A DNA stretch of 64,000 bases from Leptospiraceae bacterium (GTDB lineage Bacteria > Spirochaetota > Leptospiria > Leptospirales > Leptospiraceae): NCBI GenBank assembly GCA_947458405.1, contig CANGZW010000007.1, positions 1-64,000 on the forward strand, in the 5' to 3' direction. The notes under the pieces are model-generated. The model was given only the letters and a program-made list of their open reading frames with translations, made no database searches and was not told the origin of the DNA. Position 1 is the first letter of the stretch. The number at the start of each line of letters is the position of its first letter. This document shows positions 46,827 through 56,097 of this stretch, piece by piece. The position numbers were made by a program, and so were the translations under genes.

Positions 46827-47735
46827 TTAAGTAAGTAAGTTTTTCAGACACTCCCCTAAATCTCTAAATTTAAACTTAAATCCTGTTTCCTCTAATCTTT
46901 TTGGGTAAACCTTTTGTCCTAGTAATACAACATTCGCCCCTTCCCCATAGAGTGCTTCAATTGCAAAGGAGGGAACTTTCATGAAACAGGGTCTATTGAT
47001 AGTTTTGGCTAATTTTTGAGAAAATTCTTCATTTGTAACAGGTTCTGGGGCAGTTATATTGAAAACGCCCTTTACTGCTGAATTATCTATTAAAAATAGA
47101 ATGGAGTTAACCATATCTTGGATGTGAATCCAACTCATAACTTGTTTACCTGAACCAATCGGTCCTCCAACAAATGCCCGGAAGGGAGGTAGCATTTGAG
47201 CAAGTGCACCACTTTCGGGGGATAATACAATTCCCGTTCTTAGGATACAGGTTCGTATTCCTAGGGTTTCTGCCACTAAGGATTCTTTTTCCCATTCCAC
47301 ACAGAGCCCCGAGAGAAAGTCTTCCCCCGGATTAGAGTTCTCATAAAAACTAAGATTCCCATCATTATGCATTCCGTAGAATCCTATGGCTGATCCAGCT
47401 ATAAAGGTAGTGGGTAGTTTCGTCGTTAACTTTAAATTATTAAGTAATTCACGGGTATATTCAATTCTTGATTGACTTAATAGTTCTTTTCTAGCTCCGG
47501 ACCATCTTCCGCCCATCACAGGTTCTCCGGATAAATTGATGAGGACATCCAAATTTTCTAAATCTTTTTGTGTAGGAATTTTTCCTGAAACCAAGGATAT
47601 ATCTTTTTGGCTTTTTAATAAAGGAGGTAGGTTAGATTTTCTGGAAAATATAATTACCGAGTCTCCTCTAGAAGCCAAAGCTAAAGAAAGATAACCTCCG
47701 ATAAAGCCACTCCCACCTGTTATTCCTATTTTCAT
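46827..47735 (-). CDS. TIGR01777-type NAD-dependent epimerase/dehydratase
   Basis: Short-chain dehydrogenase-like fold beginning MKIGITGGSGFIGGYLSLAL, with LINLSGEPVMGGRWSG, SRIEYTRELL, IAGSAIGFYG (the YxxxK region is altered in this family), RTGIVLSPESGALAQMLPPF and the C-terminal WIHIQDMVNSILFLI. The layout is that of the TIGR01777/YfcH group of NAD(P)-binding proteins whose substrate is unknown. Possibly nucleotide-sugar or cofactor related. Monocistronic; diverges from the discoidin-like gene, 46 bp between starts. Confidence 0.9.
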   Translation of the reverse strand: MKIGITGGSGFIGGYLSLALASRGDSVIIFSRKSNLPPLLKSQKDISLVSGKIPTQKDLENLDVLINLSGEPVMGGRWSGARKELLSQSRIEYTRELLNNLKLTTKLPTTFIAGSAIGFYGMHNDGNLSFYENSNPGEDFLSGLCVEWEKESLVAETLGIRTCILRTGIVLSPESGALAQMLPPFRAFVGGPIGSGKQVMSWIHIQDMVNSILFLIDNSAVKGVFNITAPEPVTNEEFSQKLAKTINRPCFMKVPSFAIEALYGEGANVVLLGQKVYPKRLEETGFKFKFRDLGECLKNLLT

Positions 47736-47781
47736 TGCTTCTATTCCTCCCGATTAGTCTTTTGGTTATTATAGAAAAATT

Positions 47782-48357
47782 ATGAATCAACTCCTGCCTA
47801 CATTATTTTGTATCTTCCTTTTGGTATTCAATTGGATAATTTATTCTTCCACAAATCAAAAAATAAATATGTACAAACATATTCCACCCTTTCCGTCCTA
47901 TGATTTCACATCTTCAAGGGATAATATTTTTAATCTTAAGGATGGTGATCATACAACATACTGGAGAAAGGGTAAGGATGGTGAAAAATGGGATATAGAC
48001 TTAGAGCTCAGGTTTTCCCATCAATTTAAATCTAATGTATATATACCTATATCATATAGAGAATTATCGATTGTACCCTGCGAAGGTTATCCTCCTGTTT
48101 CTTTAATCATCGAATTTTTTAAACGAGAAGGAATCAATGTAGATAAAGAATTGAGAATGCCTTCCGATTTTTTGATAGAAAAAATAATAATTACAGATTT
48201 AAAGAGTCCTAACTTGTACGACATTTCAAAGCATTTTAAAAATCAGGAAGAACTTAAATCCTTTGATGGTAACAAAATGTTTATATTGGGAGTAAAATCT
48301 AGATTGATGTCAGAGAGTGGAAGTCCCTGTTTGGCTGAAATTGAATTAAAAGAATAA
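47782..48357 (+). CDS. Exported protein with discoidin / NADase-type glycan-binding-like domain
   Basis: An N-terminal hydrophobic segment (about residues 4-22) acts as signal or anchor. The remaining 165 residues show the jelly-roll pattern NIFNLKDGDHTTYWRKGKDG followed by EKWDIDLELRFSHQ and a late FILGVKSRL strand. This is the pattern I associate with F5/8-type or NADase-type glycan-binding domains that are frequent in leptospiral surface proteins. Two Cys near the ends (VPCEGYPP and GSPCLAEI) could form a disulfide. The exact substrate is not known. A GNAT gene follows 4 nt downstream. Confidence 0.65.
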   Translation: MNQLLPTLFCIFLLVFNWIIYSSTNQKINMYKHIPPFPSYDFTSSRDNIFNLKDGDHTTYWRKGKDGEKWDIDLELRFSHQFKSNVYIPISYRELSIVPCEGYPPVSLIIEFFKREGINVDKELRMPSDFLIEKIIITDLKSPNLYDISKHFKNQEELKSFDGNKMFILGVKSRLMSESGSPCLAEIELKE

Positions 48358-48361
48358 AAAA

Positions 48362-48832
48362 TTGATAAAGATAGTTTCACCTAAAATTGAAGAATATGAA
48401 TTAATATCAAAATTTTTAATAAAGATATTTAATAAAAATGTATCTCACCTCTATAATGAAATGGGAAATCATGAATTTATAAATCACGTTCATCCATATA
48501 AATTATATGAGAGGGGAATTGATATAACATGTTATACACAGTTCTTATTGAAAATTAAAGAAGAAATTTTAGGATTTATGGAAACTAGGGAGTCATCTCA
48601 TATAACGCTACTTTTTGTAAAAATAGAAGAACAAAGGAAAGGCTATGGAAAATCATTATTTTTACATGCTGAAGAAATTGCAAAGTCAACGGGATTTAAT
48701 TTTATAACCTTAAATTCCTCTCCAAATTCATTGGAAGCATATGAAAAGTGGGGATTTTTAAGGGAGAGTGACGAAAATTCTATAAATGGTATTCGATATT
48801 TTCAAATGAGAAAGAGAATTGAAAGAAACTAG
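48362..48832 (+). CDS. GNAT-family N-acetyltransferase
   Basis: A 156-residue GNAT: IVSPKIEEYELISKFLIKIF opens the fold, ITLLFVKIEEQRKGYGKSLF is the acetyl-CoA pyrophosphate loop (Q-R-x-G-Y-G, variant of Q/RxxGxG/A) and NSSPNSLEAYEKWGF completes the core. The acceptor is not predictable. The start is TTG, with a weak ribosome binding site. It follows the discoidin-like gene by 4 nt. Its TAG stop is contained in a 26-nt perfect palindrome. Confidence 0.85.
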   Translation: MIKIVSPKIEEYELISKFLIKIFNKNVSHLYNEMGNHEFINHVHPYKLYERGIDITCYTQFLLKIKEEILGFMETRESSHITLLFVKIEEQRKGYGKSLFLHAEEIAKSTGFNFITLNSSPNSLEAYEKWGFLRESDENSINGIRYFQMRKRIERN

Positions 48833-48855
48833 GAAGTGATACGTATCACTTCCTA
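48830..48855. repeat. 26-bp perfect palindrome spanning a stop codon
   Basis: TAGGAAGTGATAC followed by its exact reverse complement, centred on the C/G step at 48842. The left arm begins with the TAG stop of the GNAT gene. It lies between convergent genes (GNAT ends 48832; the Ig-like lipoprotein ends 48865). It can form a strong hairpin or cruciform but there is no T-run, so a classical terminator is doubtful. No copy was seen elsewhere by eye. Confidence 0.8.
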
Positions 48856-48864
48856 TGAAATAAC

Positions 48865-51800
48865 TTAGTAAATAAATTTAACCTCATCTAACCAGCAAGT
48901 ATCTGAACCATTTGTTACAGATCCATCTTTTGTGTAAGCCCATTTGAAAACATGACTTCCAGGAGTGATTGGTTTTTTAATCTCTTGGTAGTTTACCTCT
49001 CCAGAAATATTGTTTTGGTTAGCACCATCAATATAGAATCTACAAAAATCATAATTGCTTTCGGAACTTACTTTCCATTGGTAAGAAATGTATCCATTAG
49101 TAGGCACATTAGTAGCATATGTTATATAAGTTTGTGTACTATTAGCACCACCTGTAGGACCTGATCCCAAGCAACTTCCTGAATAACATCCAGCAGATAT
49201 TATCCTAAAAAACCAAGTGGAGTTTGGGCTTTCCAATGTCCATCCTGAGGGAATGATACCATCGTCAAAATTAAACACGATCTCTGTTAACTGTTGAATG
49301 GTCATTGTTATATTCGCAACTGAACTGTTTGCATACGGCGTTGTGAAATAGATAGAGATGTTTCCATTAAAAGAAGAAGATGGAGTTCCCTGAATCAAAA
49401 GAGTGGTATTTGATTTTTGAGTGTACAAACCATTTGGAAGCGAGCCAGTGATTATCCAATTGGAAACGGGGTAATTAGAACTACATGTAAATGAGTTTAA
49501 TGCACTCCCTTGTGTTCCTGTAATGATATTTGTTGAACAAGTCATCTGTAAATTGATTTCACTAATTGTATAGGGAACGGCTAAAACTGGACTTTCTCCG
49601 TAGGCTGTTGTGAAAGAAATATCTAAACTACCCGTAGAAATGCTACTTGGAGTTCCCTGTATTTCCATATAGGTTTGGTATTTTACAACACTTAATCCCT
49701 GAGGCAATGTTCCAATTACTTTCCAATCAGAAGCTATATGAGGAGTTGTTGTTCCTGGACGATTACTTGTACTACATCTAAATGTAGTCAGAGCAGTCCC
49801 CTGGCTTCCACTCAACTGTGATCTACTACATGATACAGAGTATGGATTTCTCATATTTAAAGTAATGGTGGTCTTTTCGGAAGTCCCACCCTCTCCAGTT
49901 CCAGTGACTTCATATGTGGTAGAAGTAAGACCGATTCCTACTTTTCCTGAAATTACACCTGTAAACCTATTAAAAGATAACCATGAGGGGAGTGATGGAT
50001 TTATGAAAAATTCTGTAATACCAGATACATTTGCCGGTGGAATAACAATATCTTCTTCTAAATCTAGGCTGAATGTATTTCCTGAAAATCCAACTGTCGG
50101 TTTTGGAATAAAACGAATGGTTGAGAGTGCAACCCCTCCCGTTCCAATTCCATTGATCTGATAATTGCTTGCAGTCAGACTTGATTGTAGCGTTCCGGAT
50201 ATAATTCCTGTTCTTGAGTCTAGGATTAAACCCGAGGGAAGTGTTGAACTTGTAAAGGATGTAATTGCAGATTTACTGGAAGGAATTATTTCTATTCTCT
50301 CTCCAGCACTTCCTATGTATTTATCAGGATAGGAAAGAACCGGCCTTTGAATCAGTTTTATTGTGGTAGCAGTGCTAAGTTCCTCTGTGCCGACCATTTC
50401 TCCACGTGCAGTAACAGTATATATTGTTTCATATGCGGAATTGGATCCAACTGCTGGCAAGGAACCTGTTACCTCTCCCGTTGTGGTATTCAATGTTAAT
50501 CCAGAAGGTAAATTAGGAAAAACTGCATAAGTTTTAACACCTGCAGATGCACTGGGTTTAAAGTTAAAAGATTCCCCTGAAGTATAGATAAAGTCAGAAG
50601 AAGCAAAGTTAAAGGAAGGTTTTCGTAAAAATACTACTGGAATTACAGTCGATCCACCAATACCCGAGGCTTTTATACGTGTATTTGTCACCACTGAATT
50701 TGTGGCGAGGGGTGAGCCTGTTATAACTCCTGTATTTGTATCCAATCGTAAACCAAGTGGTAAACTGGAGTCGGCATCTATAGCAAATGAGTTCGTAGCT
50801 CTGATGCTTTGGGCTTGAACACTAATTTCATCTCCGGGGAGATAGGTATAGACAGCTGAGGGATAAGTAAAGGAGGGAGTTTCTATGAATTGAATGGTTA
50901 CACTTGTGCTTCCCCCTTTACCTGTTCCATTTAATGTATATGTACAGTCTCCCGGCGTACAGGTTCTAGAAGTTCTTCCAATAATGCTACCTGCTTCAAA
51001 AACAACTCCGACTGGCAAAGATCCCGTTCCAGTCAACGAATCGATTCCTACTACTTGAGGAGTTATATTTATCCCTGCTGTGGAATATTTACAAGTTATC
51101 ATTTCTCTTGAATTCCCATTGCAATAGGCTGGTGCGTTGATATTAATTGTAGGAACTGGAACTATCTCTATATTGAGAGTAGCAACCTTTTCGCCCCCTA
51201 CGCCTGAAGCCTTGATCTTTAGATTTGTTGCAACTAGTTCCTCCGGAACTCCTGAAATCTCACCTGTAGTTCCATTGATACTCAAACCTTTGGGTAGAAT
51301 ACCTTCATTTTTATTTTCTTTTAGCATAAAAAAACTAACATTGGAGTAGGAAGGATTAAGAGAGACTTTGCTTCCTAAAGTAAAAATAAAACTATCTCCT
51401 CCATAAGTAATAGTAGGGGAGGGAGCACTTTGGGAAGCAGTAGCTGTAGGACCAAAAGCAGGTTTATCCTGAACAACAATTTGTGCAGAAATGGATGCTA
51501 CTGACTCGGGAGAGATTCCCAATTCTGCCGCTTTGTCCGCCACGAAGGAATTCACTGCCGCGGCAACTTGGGAGGATAAACTATTCCCCTCGGAGAGAGG
51601 CTTTCCCGAACCACCATTGGCTGGTTGATCCTTAGGAAGAAGAATTGGTTTTCCATCCTCACCAACCGAGTTTCCTGTTCCTGAGGAGAGATATTCGGAC
51701 ACTACTTTCACCACATCATTGTAAGTATCAGGTTTTTCCGGAATGGCCATTTTATGTAAACCCCCTATCATTACTGTAAATTTAAGGGTTGTGGGGTCGC

Positions 51801-52458
51801 TGGGGTTCGAAAAATCAATTGGTATAGAAGTCAGTTCCGGAGTTGCTAATTCAAGGGAGGATGGTCTTGAGAGACCTTTTGATAAGCCCCGAGAAAGACC
51901 AAATTGAGAAACTATTTGTCTATTGGCTGTTTTTAAATGCTCTGCCGTTTTTGAAGGATCTGTATTTCCTTTTGCGAGTCTTTCTAATCTTCGAGAAGCC
52001 ATTCTATTGAATGGAGTGGAAATTACACTAAATGCCGATCTGCTTGTTGAGCTAGGTTCGGGCATAATCAAAACCTGAAAATTATTTTGACCTACCCAAT
52101 TGATTTCTTTTTGCTGATCAACCGCAAAAAATCGGCTGCTTCCATCTTCCTTAGGATATGTTATCAAACATACATTTCCCTGCGAGTCGGAGAATCTCTT
52201 ATAGCTCAAACTAAATTTTCCTTTTGAATCGGTATCGCTTGATCCATTCCCTGTTGAAAGTTGATCGCATTTGCCATCAACTCCCAGTGCAACTGCCTTA
52301 ATATTAGCGTTATAAATTCCATAAAAGGAACCTTCTATTGTAACATTGCCTCTATAGTTCAAAAGACCTAAAGAGAGAAGTGCGTCTTGGCTTAGGTCTC
52401 CTACTTTTGTACAGGATATAGTACTAAAAAGAAGAATGATCCAAAATATCTTTTTCAT
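48865..52458 (-). CDS. Large lipoprotein with putative-Ig (He_PIG) repeats and C-terminal jelly-roll domain
   Basis: Lipobox STISC (Cys16). A conserved N-terminal domain of about 330 residues (VTIEGSFYGIYNANIKAVAL, SRFFAVDQQKEINWVGQNNF, FNRMASRRLERLAKGNTDP, KFTVMIGGLHKMAIPEKPDTY) is followed by about nine Ig-like repeats of He_PIG pattern (xSLPxGLxxNxxTGxIxGxP, e.g. GLSINGTTGEISGVPEELV). A final jelly-roll-like domain (NFDDGIIPSGW, YQWKVSSESNYDF, DGSVTNGSDTCW) resembles MAM/choice-of-anchor domains. The architecture is that of a large surface adhesin. Paralogous to the 52698 gene. Each repeat is about 85-100 residues; they are not near-identical in DNA. Confidence 0.87.
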   Translation of the reverse strand: MKKIFWIILLFSTISCTKVGDLSQDALLSLGLLNYRGNVTIEGSFYGIYNANIKAVALGVDGKCDQLSTGNGSSDTDSKGKFSLSYKRFSDSQGNVCLITYPKEDGSSRFFAVDQQKEINWVGQNNFQVLIMPEPSSTSRSAFSVISTPFNRMASRRLERLAKGNTDPSKTAEHLKTANRQIVSQFGLSRGLSKGLSRPSSLELATPELTSIPIDFSNPSDPTTLKFTVMIGGLHKMAIPEKPDTYNDVVKVVSEYLSSGTGNSVGEDGKPILLPKDQPANGGSGKPLSEGNSLSSQVAAAVNSFVADKAAELGISPESVASISAQIVVQDKPAFGPTATASQSAPSPTITYGGDSFIFTLGSKVSLNPSYSNVSFFMLKENKNEGILPKGLSINGTTGEISGVPEELVATNLKIKASGVGGEKVATLNIEIVPVPTININAPAYCNGNSREMITCKYSTAGINITPQVVGIDSLTGTGSLPVGVVFEAGSIIGRTSRTCTPGDCTYTLNGTGKGGSTSVTIQFIETPSFTYPSAVYTYLPGDEISVQAQSIRATNSFAIDADSSLPLGLRLDTNTGVITGSPLATNSVVTNTRIKASGIGGSTVIPVVFLRKPSFNFASSDFIYTSGESFNFKPSASAGVKTYAVFPNLPSGLTLNTTTGEVTGSLPAVGSNSAYETIYTVTARGEMVGTEELSTATTIKLIQRPVLSYPDKYIGSAGERIEIIPSSKSAITSFTSSTLPSGLILDSRTGIISGTLQSSLTASNYQINGIGTGGVALSTIRFIPKPTVGFSGNTFSLDLEEDIVIPPANVSGITEFFINPSLPSWLSFNRFTGVISGKVGIGLTSTTYEVTGTGEGGTSEKTTITLNMRNPYSVSCSRSQLSGSQGTALTTFRCSTSNRPGTTTPHIASDWKVIGTLPQGLSVVKYQTYMEIQGTPSSISTGSLDISFTTAYGESPVLAVPYTISEINLQMTCSTNIITGTQGSALNSFTCSSNYPVSNWIITGSLPNGLYTQKSNTTLLIQGTPSSSFNGNISIYFTTPYANSSVANITMTIQQLTEIVFNFDDGIIPSGWTLESPNSTWFFRIISAGCYSGSCLGSGPTGGANSTQTYITYATNVPTNGYISYQWKVSSESNYDFCRFYIDGANQNNISGEVNYQEIKKPITPGSHVFKWAYTKDGSVTNGSDTCWLDEVKFIY

Positions 52459-52697
52459 ATATTAATTTGACCTTATTTTTATGCTTAACCTTACAAGCTT
52501 TTTTTATATTTACTATAATTTTCGGATATTTTAAAATTCTTGAAAAAGTTTAAATTTGGAATTTTTGGGTTTTTAATTGGAAAAGACAAATTTTTGCCCT
52601 AAAGAAGGAATAAGGAATATATAATTATCAAAAATTTATTATATAAAATGACTTCTTATTGGTTTGTCTAAAAGTTTAAATACCTAGAATAAATGGT

Positions 52698-55600
52698 TTA
52701 TCTTCCTAGCTCTTCTGTATTTATATCCCAGTTTGATCGACTTGGAGTTTTCCAGACGATTCTTAGACCATCACCACCGGCAATTTCTTGCATTCTAGCT
52801 TGAAAGCTATATTGTTTACCTGATTCTAGATAGATGCTTCCTGTGCGTAATCCATCTCCTTCAAATCCATGTGCTCCATAGAAACTACATATATTTGAGT
52901 TATTGATATACAAATCTACTGCATCATCCCCATCGCAACTAAATGTATAGGTACCCGTTTCAAGGGGAACAAAAATACCATAAGCCTTTACGCTATAACG
53001 ATCTCCAGAGTTAGGTATGGGAATTCCATTATTTACTAGAGTCGAAAACGTTGTAAAATTCAATAGAATATTTCCTGCAGAGTGTCCTGCAGAATGCGTT
53101 AAGTTACTGGTTTGAAAAATATTTACAAAATCATCAGGAGTATTAGCATACGTTGAAATTGAGCTATTGTTATAAACTGTGTAGTTCAGATACCCCTTAT
53201 TAAATGTAGTTAAGGTTAAATTGAAGGTAGAGGAGAAAGAACCTCCCTCACCAGTTCCCGTGACAGTATAACTAACATTAGATTGGGCTACAGAAGTTGA
53301 TCCTGTGATACTTCCATTCGTAGCATTGAAGGTTAACCCGGTTGGCAGGCTGGGAGTGATGGAAAAACTCGAGATTCCAGTAGTAGAATTTGGTGTAATA
53401 CTCAAACTTCTATTTGTTAAAAATGTATAAGAAGTAGAATAAGCAAGGCTTGGTGCAGGAACGATTCTAATCGGAAACTCAACTGAACTACCTCCCGGAC
53501 CATTCGCTATAACTGATATGGAGTAAGATTGAGTAGTATTTGCTGGTGTTAAGGATAGTAATCCATTTGAATTAATTGAAATATTGCTATTAGTATTATT
53601 TAATATGCTAAAGGTTGTACTTGCACGTAGTGATACTGCTTGGGGGGTATCCACAAAACCACTTGCAGTATAGGTGTATAATGATTTTGGATAGGTGAAT
53701 GAAGGGGCTTCTATAAACGATATTGTAATACTAGTCGTTCCACCAGCTCCCTGTCCAGTAATAATAAATGAGCATAAGTTTGAAACAGTTCCGCAAGTTC
53801 TTTCAGTAGTAGGGCTACCCGAAATGGTTCCGAGATTTGAGTTAAAATTTAATCCCGGAGGAAGTACTCCTGTTCCACTGAAAGAAGTTAATCCATAGGT
53901 ACTTGGCGAAAGAGAGAAATTAACAGAAGGGAAATAAGAACATGTAACCTGTGAATTAGAAACGGTACATTTACTTGGAGGATTGTTAATATTTAGTTTT
54001 GGAATTGGATTTAAAACTAAATTAACCGGGGCTGAATTTCCTCCTGGCCCTGTGCCAATTATCGATATTGTGTATGAACCATCACTTTGTCCCGAGTAGG
54101 AGATTGCACCAGTAGTGGTGTTAATTGATAATCCACTGGGATTTGTGTTTGAACTGGTAATACTAAAAGAGGATACTGCCCGTTTTGAATTTGGTATAGG
54201 TTGCGTTGCAAGACCCTGACTTGAGAAAGAATAAATCTGCGAGGGATATGTAAAAGTTGGTCTTTCTATGAATACAATCGTTAGACTAGTATTTGCACCG
54301 CTTTTACTAGTGCCCGTGATACTATAACTACATTCTTTAGATAAACAAGAGGTTGAAGAACTGGGTATAATTCCAGTAATTGAACCATCTACTGAATTAA
54401 AACTCAATCCTGTAGGAAGGGAGCCATTTCCAGAGAGAGTAACAATACTTCCTGTGAGAGGTGTGATACTAATTCCCTGATTTATATTGTAAAGACAAGT
54501 ATAAGTTGAACTTGATCCCACCTTAGTGCAATCCTGTGGATTTGACAAGCTGATTGTAGGGTCGGAAATTACTTCTATTTTGATACTGGTAATTTTATCA
54601 CCACCCGCGCCTGAGGCAATAATTTGAATCGAAGATGTGCCTAATGTATTTACAGTTCCTGAAATTTCCCCTGTATTTTTATCTAAGCTGAGACCTTTCG
54701 GGAGTGCTCCTTTCGAAAAGAAGTATTTTACATCTGAATAAGTTGGAAAGATTGATATTTTTGAATTTAATGTAAAATAATATTCAGTTTGTCCAAAAGT
54801 GATAGTGGGAGGAGGGAGAACAGGCTCGTTGGATGTAACAGGGGCAGAGGGTCCAAATGTGGGTTTATCCTGAACGGCAACCTGGCTAGTAATTTGTTGG
54901 ACTGATGCCAAAGGAATACCTAATTCAGAAGCTTTATCTACTACAAAAGATTGGACTGCGGCTGAAACTTGAGTGGATAAACTATTTGCCGCGGAAAGGG
55001 GCAGACCACTCCCTCCATTGGCAGGTTCATCTTTGGGTAACAACAATGGTTTTCCATCCTCACTCAAACTGCTCCCTGTTCCCGAAGAAATATACTCTGC
55101 TACTACCTTTACTACATCGTTATATGTGTCCGGTTTCTCAGGGATAGCTAATTTGTGTAGTCCCCCGATCATAATCGTAAATTTTAAAGCAGTAGGGTCA
55201 TCTGCTTTTGAAAAATCTATAGGTATATCATTCAAATCAGGTGTACCTGCCTCCAAGGAAGAAACTCTGCTAAATGATCTGGATATCCCTTTGGAAAGTC
55301 CGAACTGAGATACTATTTGACGATTGGCTGTTTTTAAGTTGGAAAGAGTCTTGGATGGATCGGTATTTCCTCTGGAAAGTCTTTCCAGTCTTCTTGCTGC
55401 CATTCTGTTAAAGGGTGTAGAAATTACACTGAAGGCAGAACGGGTAGTTGTGGATGGTTCGGGCATAATTAAGACTTGGAATTTATCATCACCTGTCCAA
55501 TTGATAGTCTTTTGTTGGTCTACTGCAAAAAACCGACTGGTTCCATCGGCCTTGGGGTAGGCTAGGAGGCATACAATTCCATTGGAGGAAGAAACTCGGG

Positions 55601-55853
55601 GGTATGAAATTTGGAAGGAACCTTCATTGCTTGTAGTCGATGTTCCTCGTGACTCAGAATCACATTTTCCATCTAGACCTAATTTAGCAGCTTTGACATT
55701 TGCATTGTAAATTCCAAAAAAGGATCCATCTATTGTTACATTCTGTCTATAACCAAGTAGTAATAGAGAACTTAATTCCTCTGTGTTATATTTACCAACT
55801 TGATTACAATTAATAGAAAGTAGAATGAATACCACCCCAAAAATCTTTCTCAT
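52698..55853 (-). CDS. Large lipoprotein with putative-Ig repeats and C-terminal PA14-like domain
   Basis: I use the ATG at 55853 (MRKIFGVVFILLSINC), which puts a lipobox at Cys16; in-frame ATGs at 55931 and 55871 would place an extra 26 or 6 residues before the signal. The N-terminal domain matches the 48865 product nearly domain for domain (FNRMAARRLERLSRGNTDP, LKFTIMIGGLHKLAIPEKP), followed by about seven Ig-like repeats (GLSLDKNTGEISGTVNTL, GLTFNATNGSITGSTSV). The last 150 residues instead form a PA14-like domain: GTYTFSCDGDDAVDLYINNS, YLESGKQYSFQARMQEI and LRIVWKTPSR. PA14 domains often bind carbohydrate. Predicted surface adhesin; its C-terminal domain differs from that of the paralogue downstream. 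Confidence 0.87.
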   Translation of the reverse strand: MRKIFGVVFILLSINCNQVGKYNTEELSSLLLLGYRQNVTIDGSFFGIYNANVKAAKLGLDGKCDSESRGTSTTSNEGSFQISYPRVSSSNGIVCLLAYPKADGTSRFFAVDQQKTINWTGDDKFQVLIMPEPSTTTRSAFSVISTPFNRMAARRLERLSRGNTDPSKTLSNLKTANRQIVSQFGLSKGISRSFSRVSSLEAGTPDLNDIPIDFSKADDPTALKFTIMIGGLHKLAIPEKPDTYNDVVKVVAEYISSGTGSSLSEDGKPLLLPKDEPANGGSGLPLSAANSLSTQVSAAVQSFVVDKASELGIPLASVQQITSQVAVQDKPTFGPSAPVTSNEPVLPPPTITFGQTEYYFTLNSKISIFPTYSDVKYFFSKGALPKGLSLDKNTGEISGTVNTLGTSSIQIIASGAGGDKITSIKIEVISDPTISLSNPQDCTKVGSSSTYTCLYNINQGISITPLTGSIVTLSGNGSLPTGLSFNSVDGSITGIIPSSSTSCLSKECSYSITGTSKSGANTSLTIVFIERPTFTYPSQIYSFSSQGLATQPIPNSKRAVSSFSITSSNTNPSGLSINTTTGAISYSGQSDGSYTISIIGTGPGGNSAPVNLVLNPIPKLNINNPPSKCTVSNSQVTCSYFPSVNFSLSPSTYGLTSFSGTGVLPPGLNFNSNLGTISGSPTTERTCGTVSNLCSFIITGQGAGGTTSITISFIEAPSFTYPKSLYTYTASGFVDTPQAVSLRASTTFSILNNTNSNISINSNGLLSLTPANTTQSYSISVIANGPGGSSVEFPIRIVPAPSLAYSTSYTFLTNRSLSITPNSTTGISSFSITPSLPTGLTFNATNGSITGSTSVAQSNVSYTVTGTGEGGSFSSTFNLTLTTFNKGYLNYTVYNNSSISTYANTPDDFVNIFQTSNLTHSAGHSAGNILLNFTTFSTLVNNGIPIPNSGDRYSVKAYGIFVPLETGTYTFSCDGDDAVDLYINNSNICSFYGAHGFEGDGLRTGSIYLESGKQYSFQARMQEIAGGDGLRIVWKTPSRSNWDINTEELGR

Positions 55854-56097
55854 ACTATTAATAGACCCCATATTTTCAATTAACTTATCAAAAAAAAAGA
55901 GAATTAAGCAAATTTTGTTTAGGAAAATCAATAAATAAAGATTTGTTGGTACATAAATAAATTTTCACTTAAATCAAAATCTAGCTTAAAATTATAAACA
56001 AACTATCTCTTATTATTATCTACTTTTAATGTTATAAAAGATGATAATTTTGTGCAATAAATTTAAATATCTTATAAAATTTTAGATTTAAAGTAAT

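Noticed and set aside
48830-48855. Palindrome as a classical Rho-independent terminator
   Set aside because: There is no T-run on either side and no loop, so it is reported as a palindrome of unknown function.
54905-55560. Several plus-strand frames inside the large lipoprotein gene
   Set aside because: They are antisense shadows of a strongly coding minus-strand gene with a clear lipobox and repeats.
48865-55853. Repeated segments in the giant lipoproteins as a DNA tandem repeat or CRISPR array
   Set aside because: The repeats are similar only in protein pattern; no identical DNA units or regular spacers are visible.
55932-56097. glmS ribozyme or leader RNA near the Ig-lipoprotein/glmS boundary
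   Set aside because: The interval lies downstream of glmS; the glmS leader (57931-58090) is too short and lacks any ribozyme-like structure.
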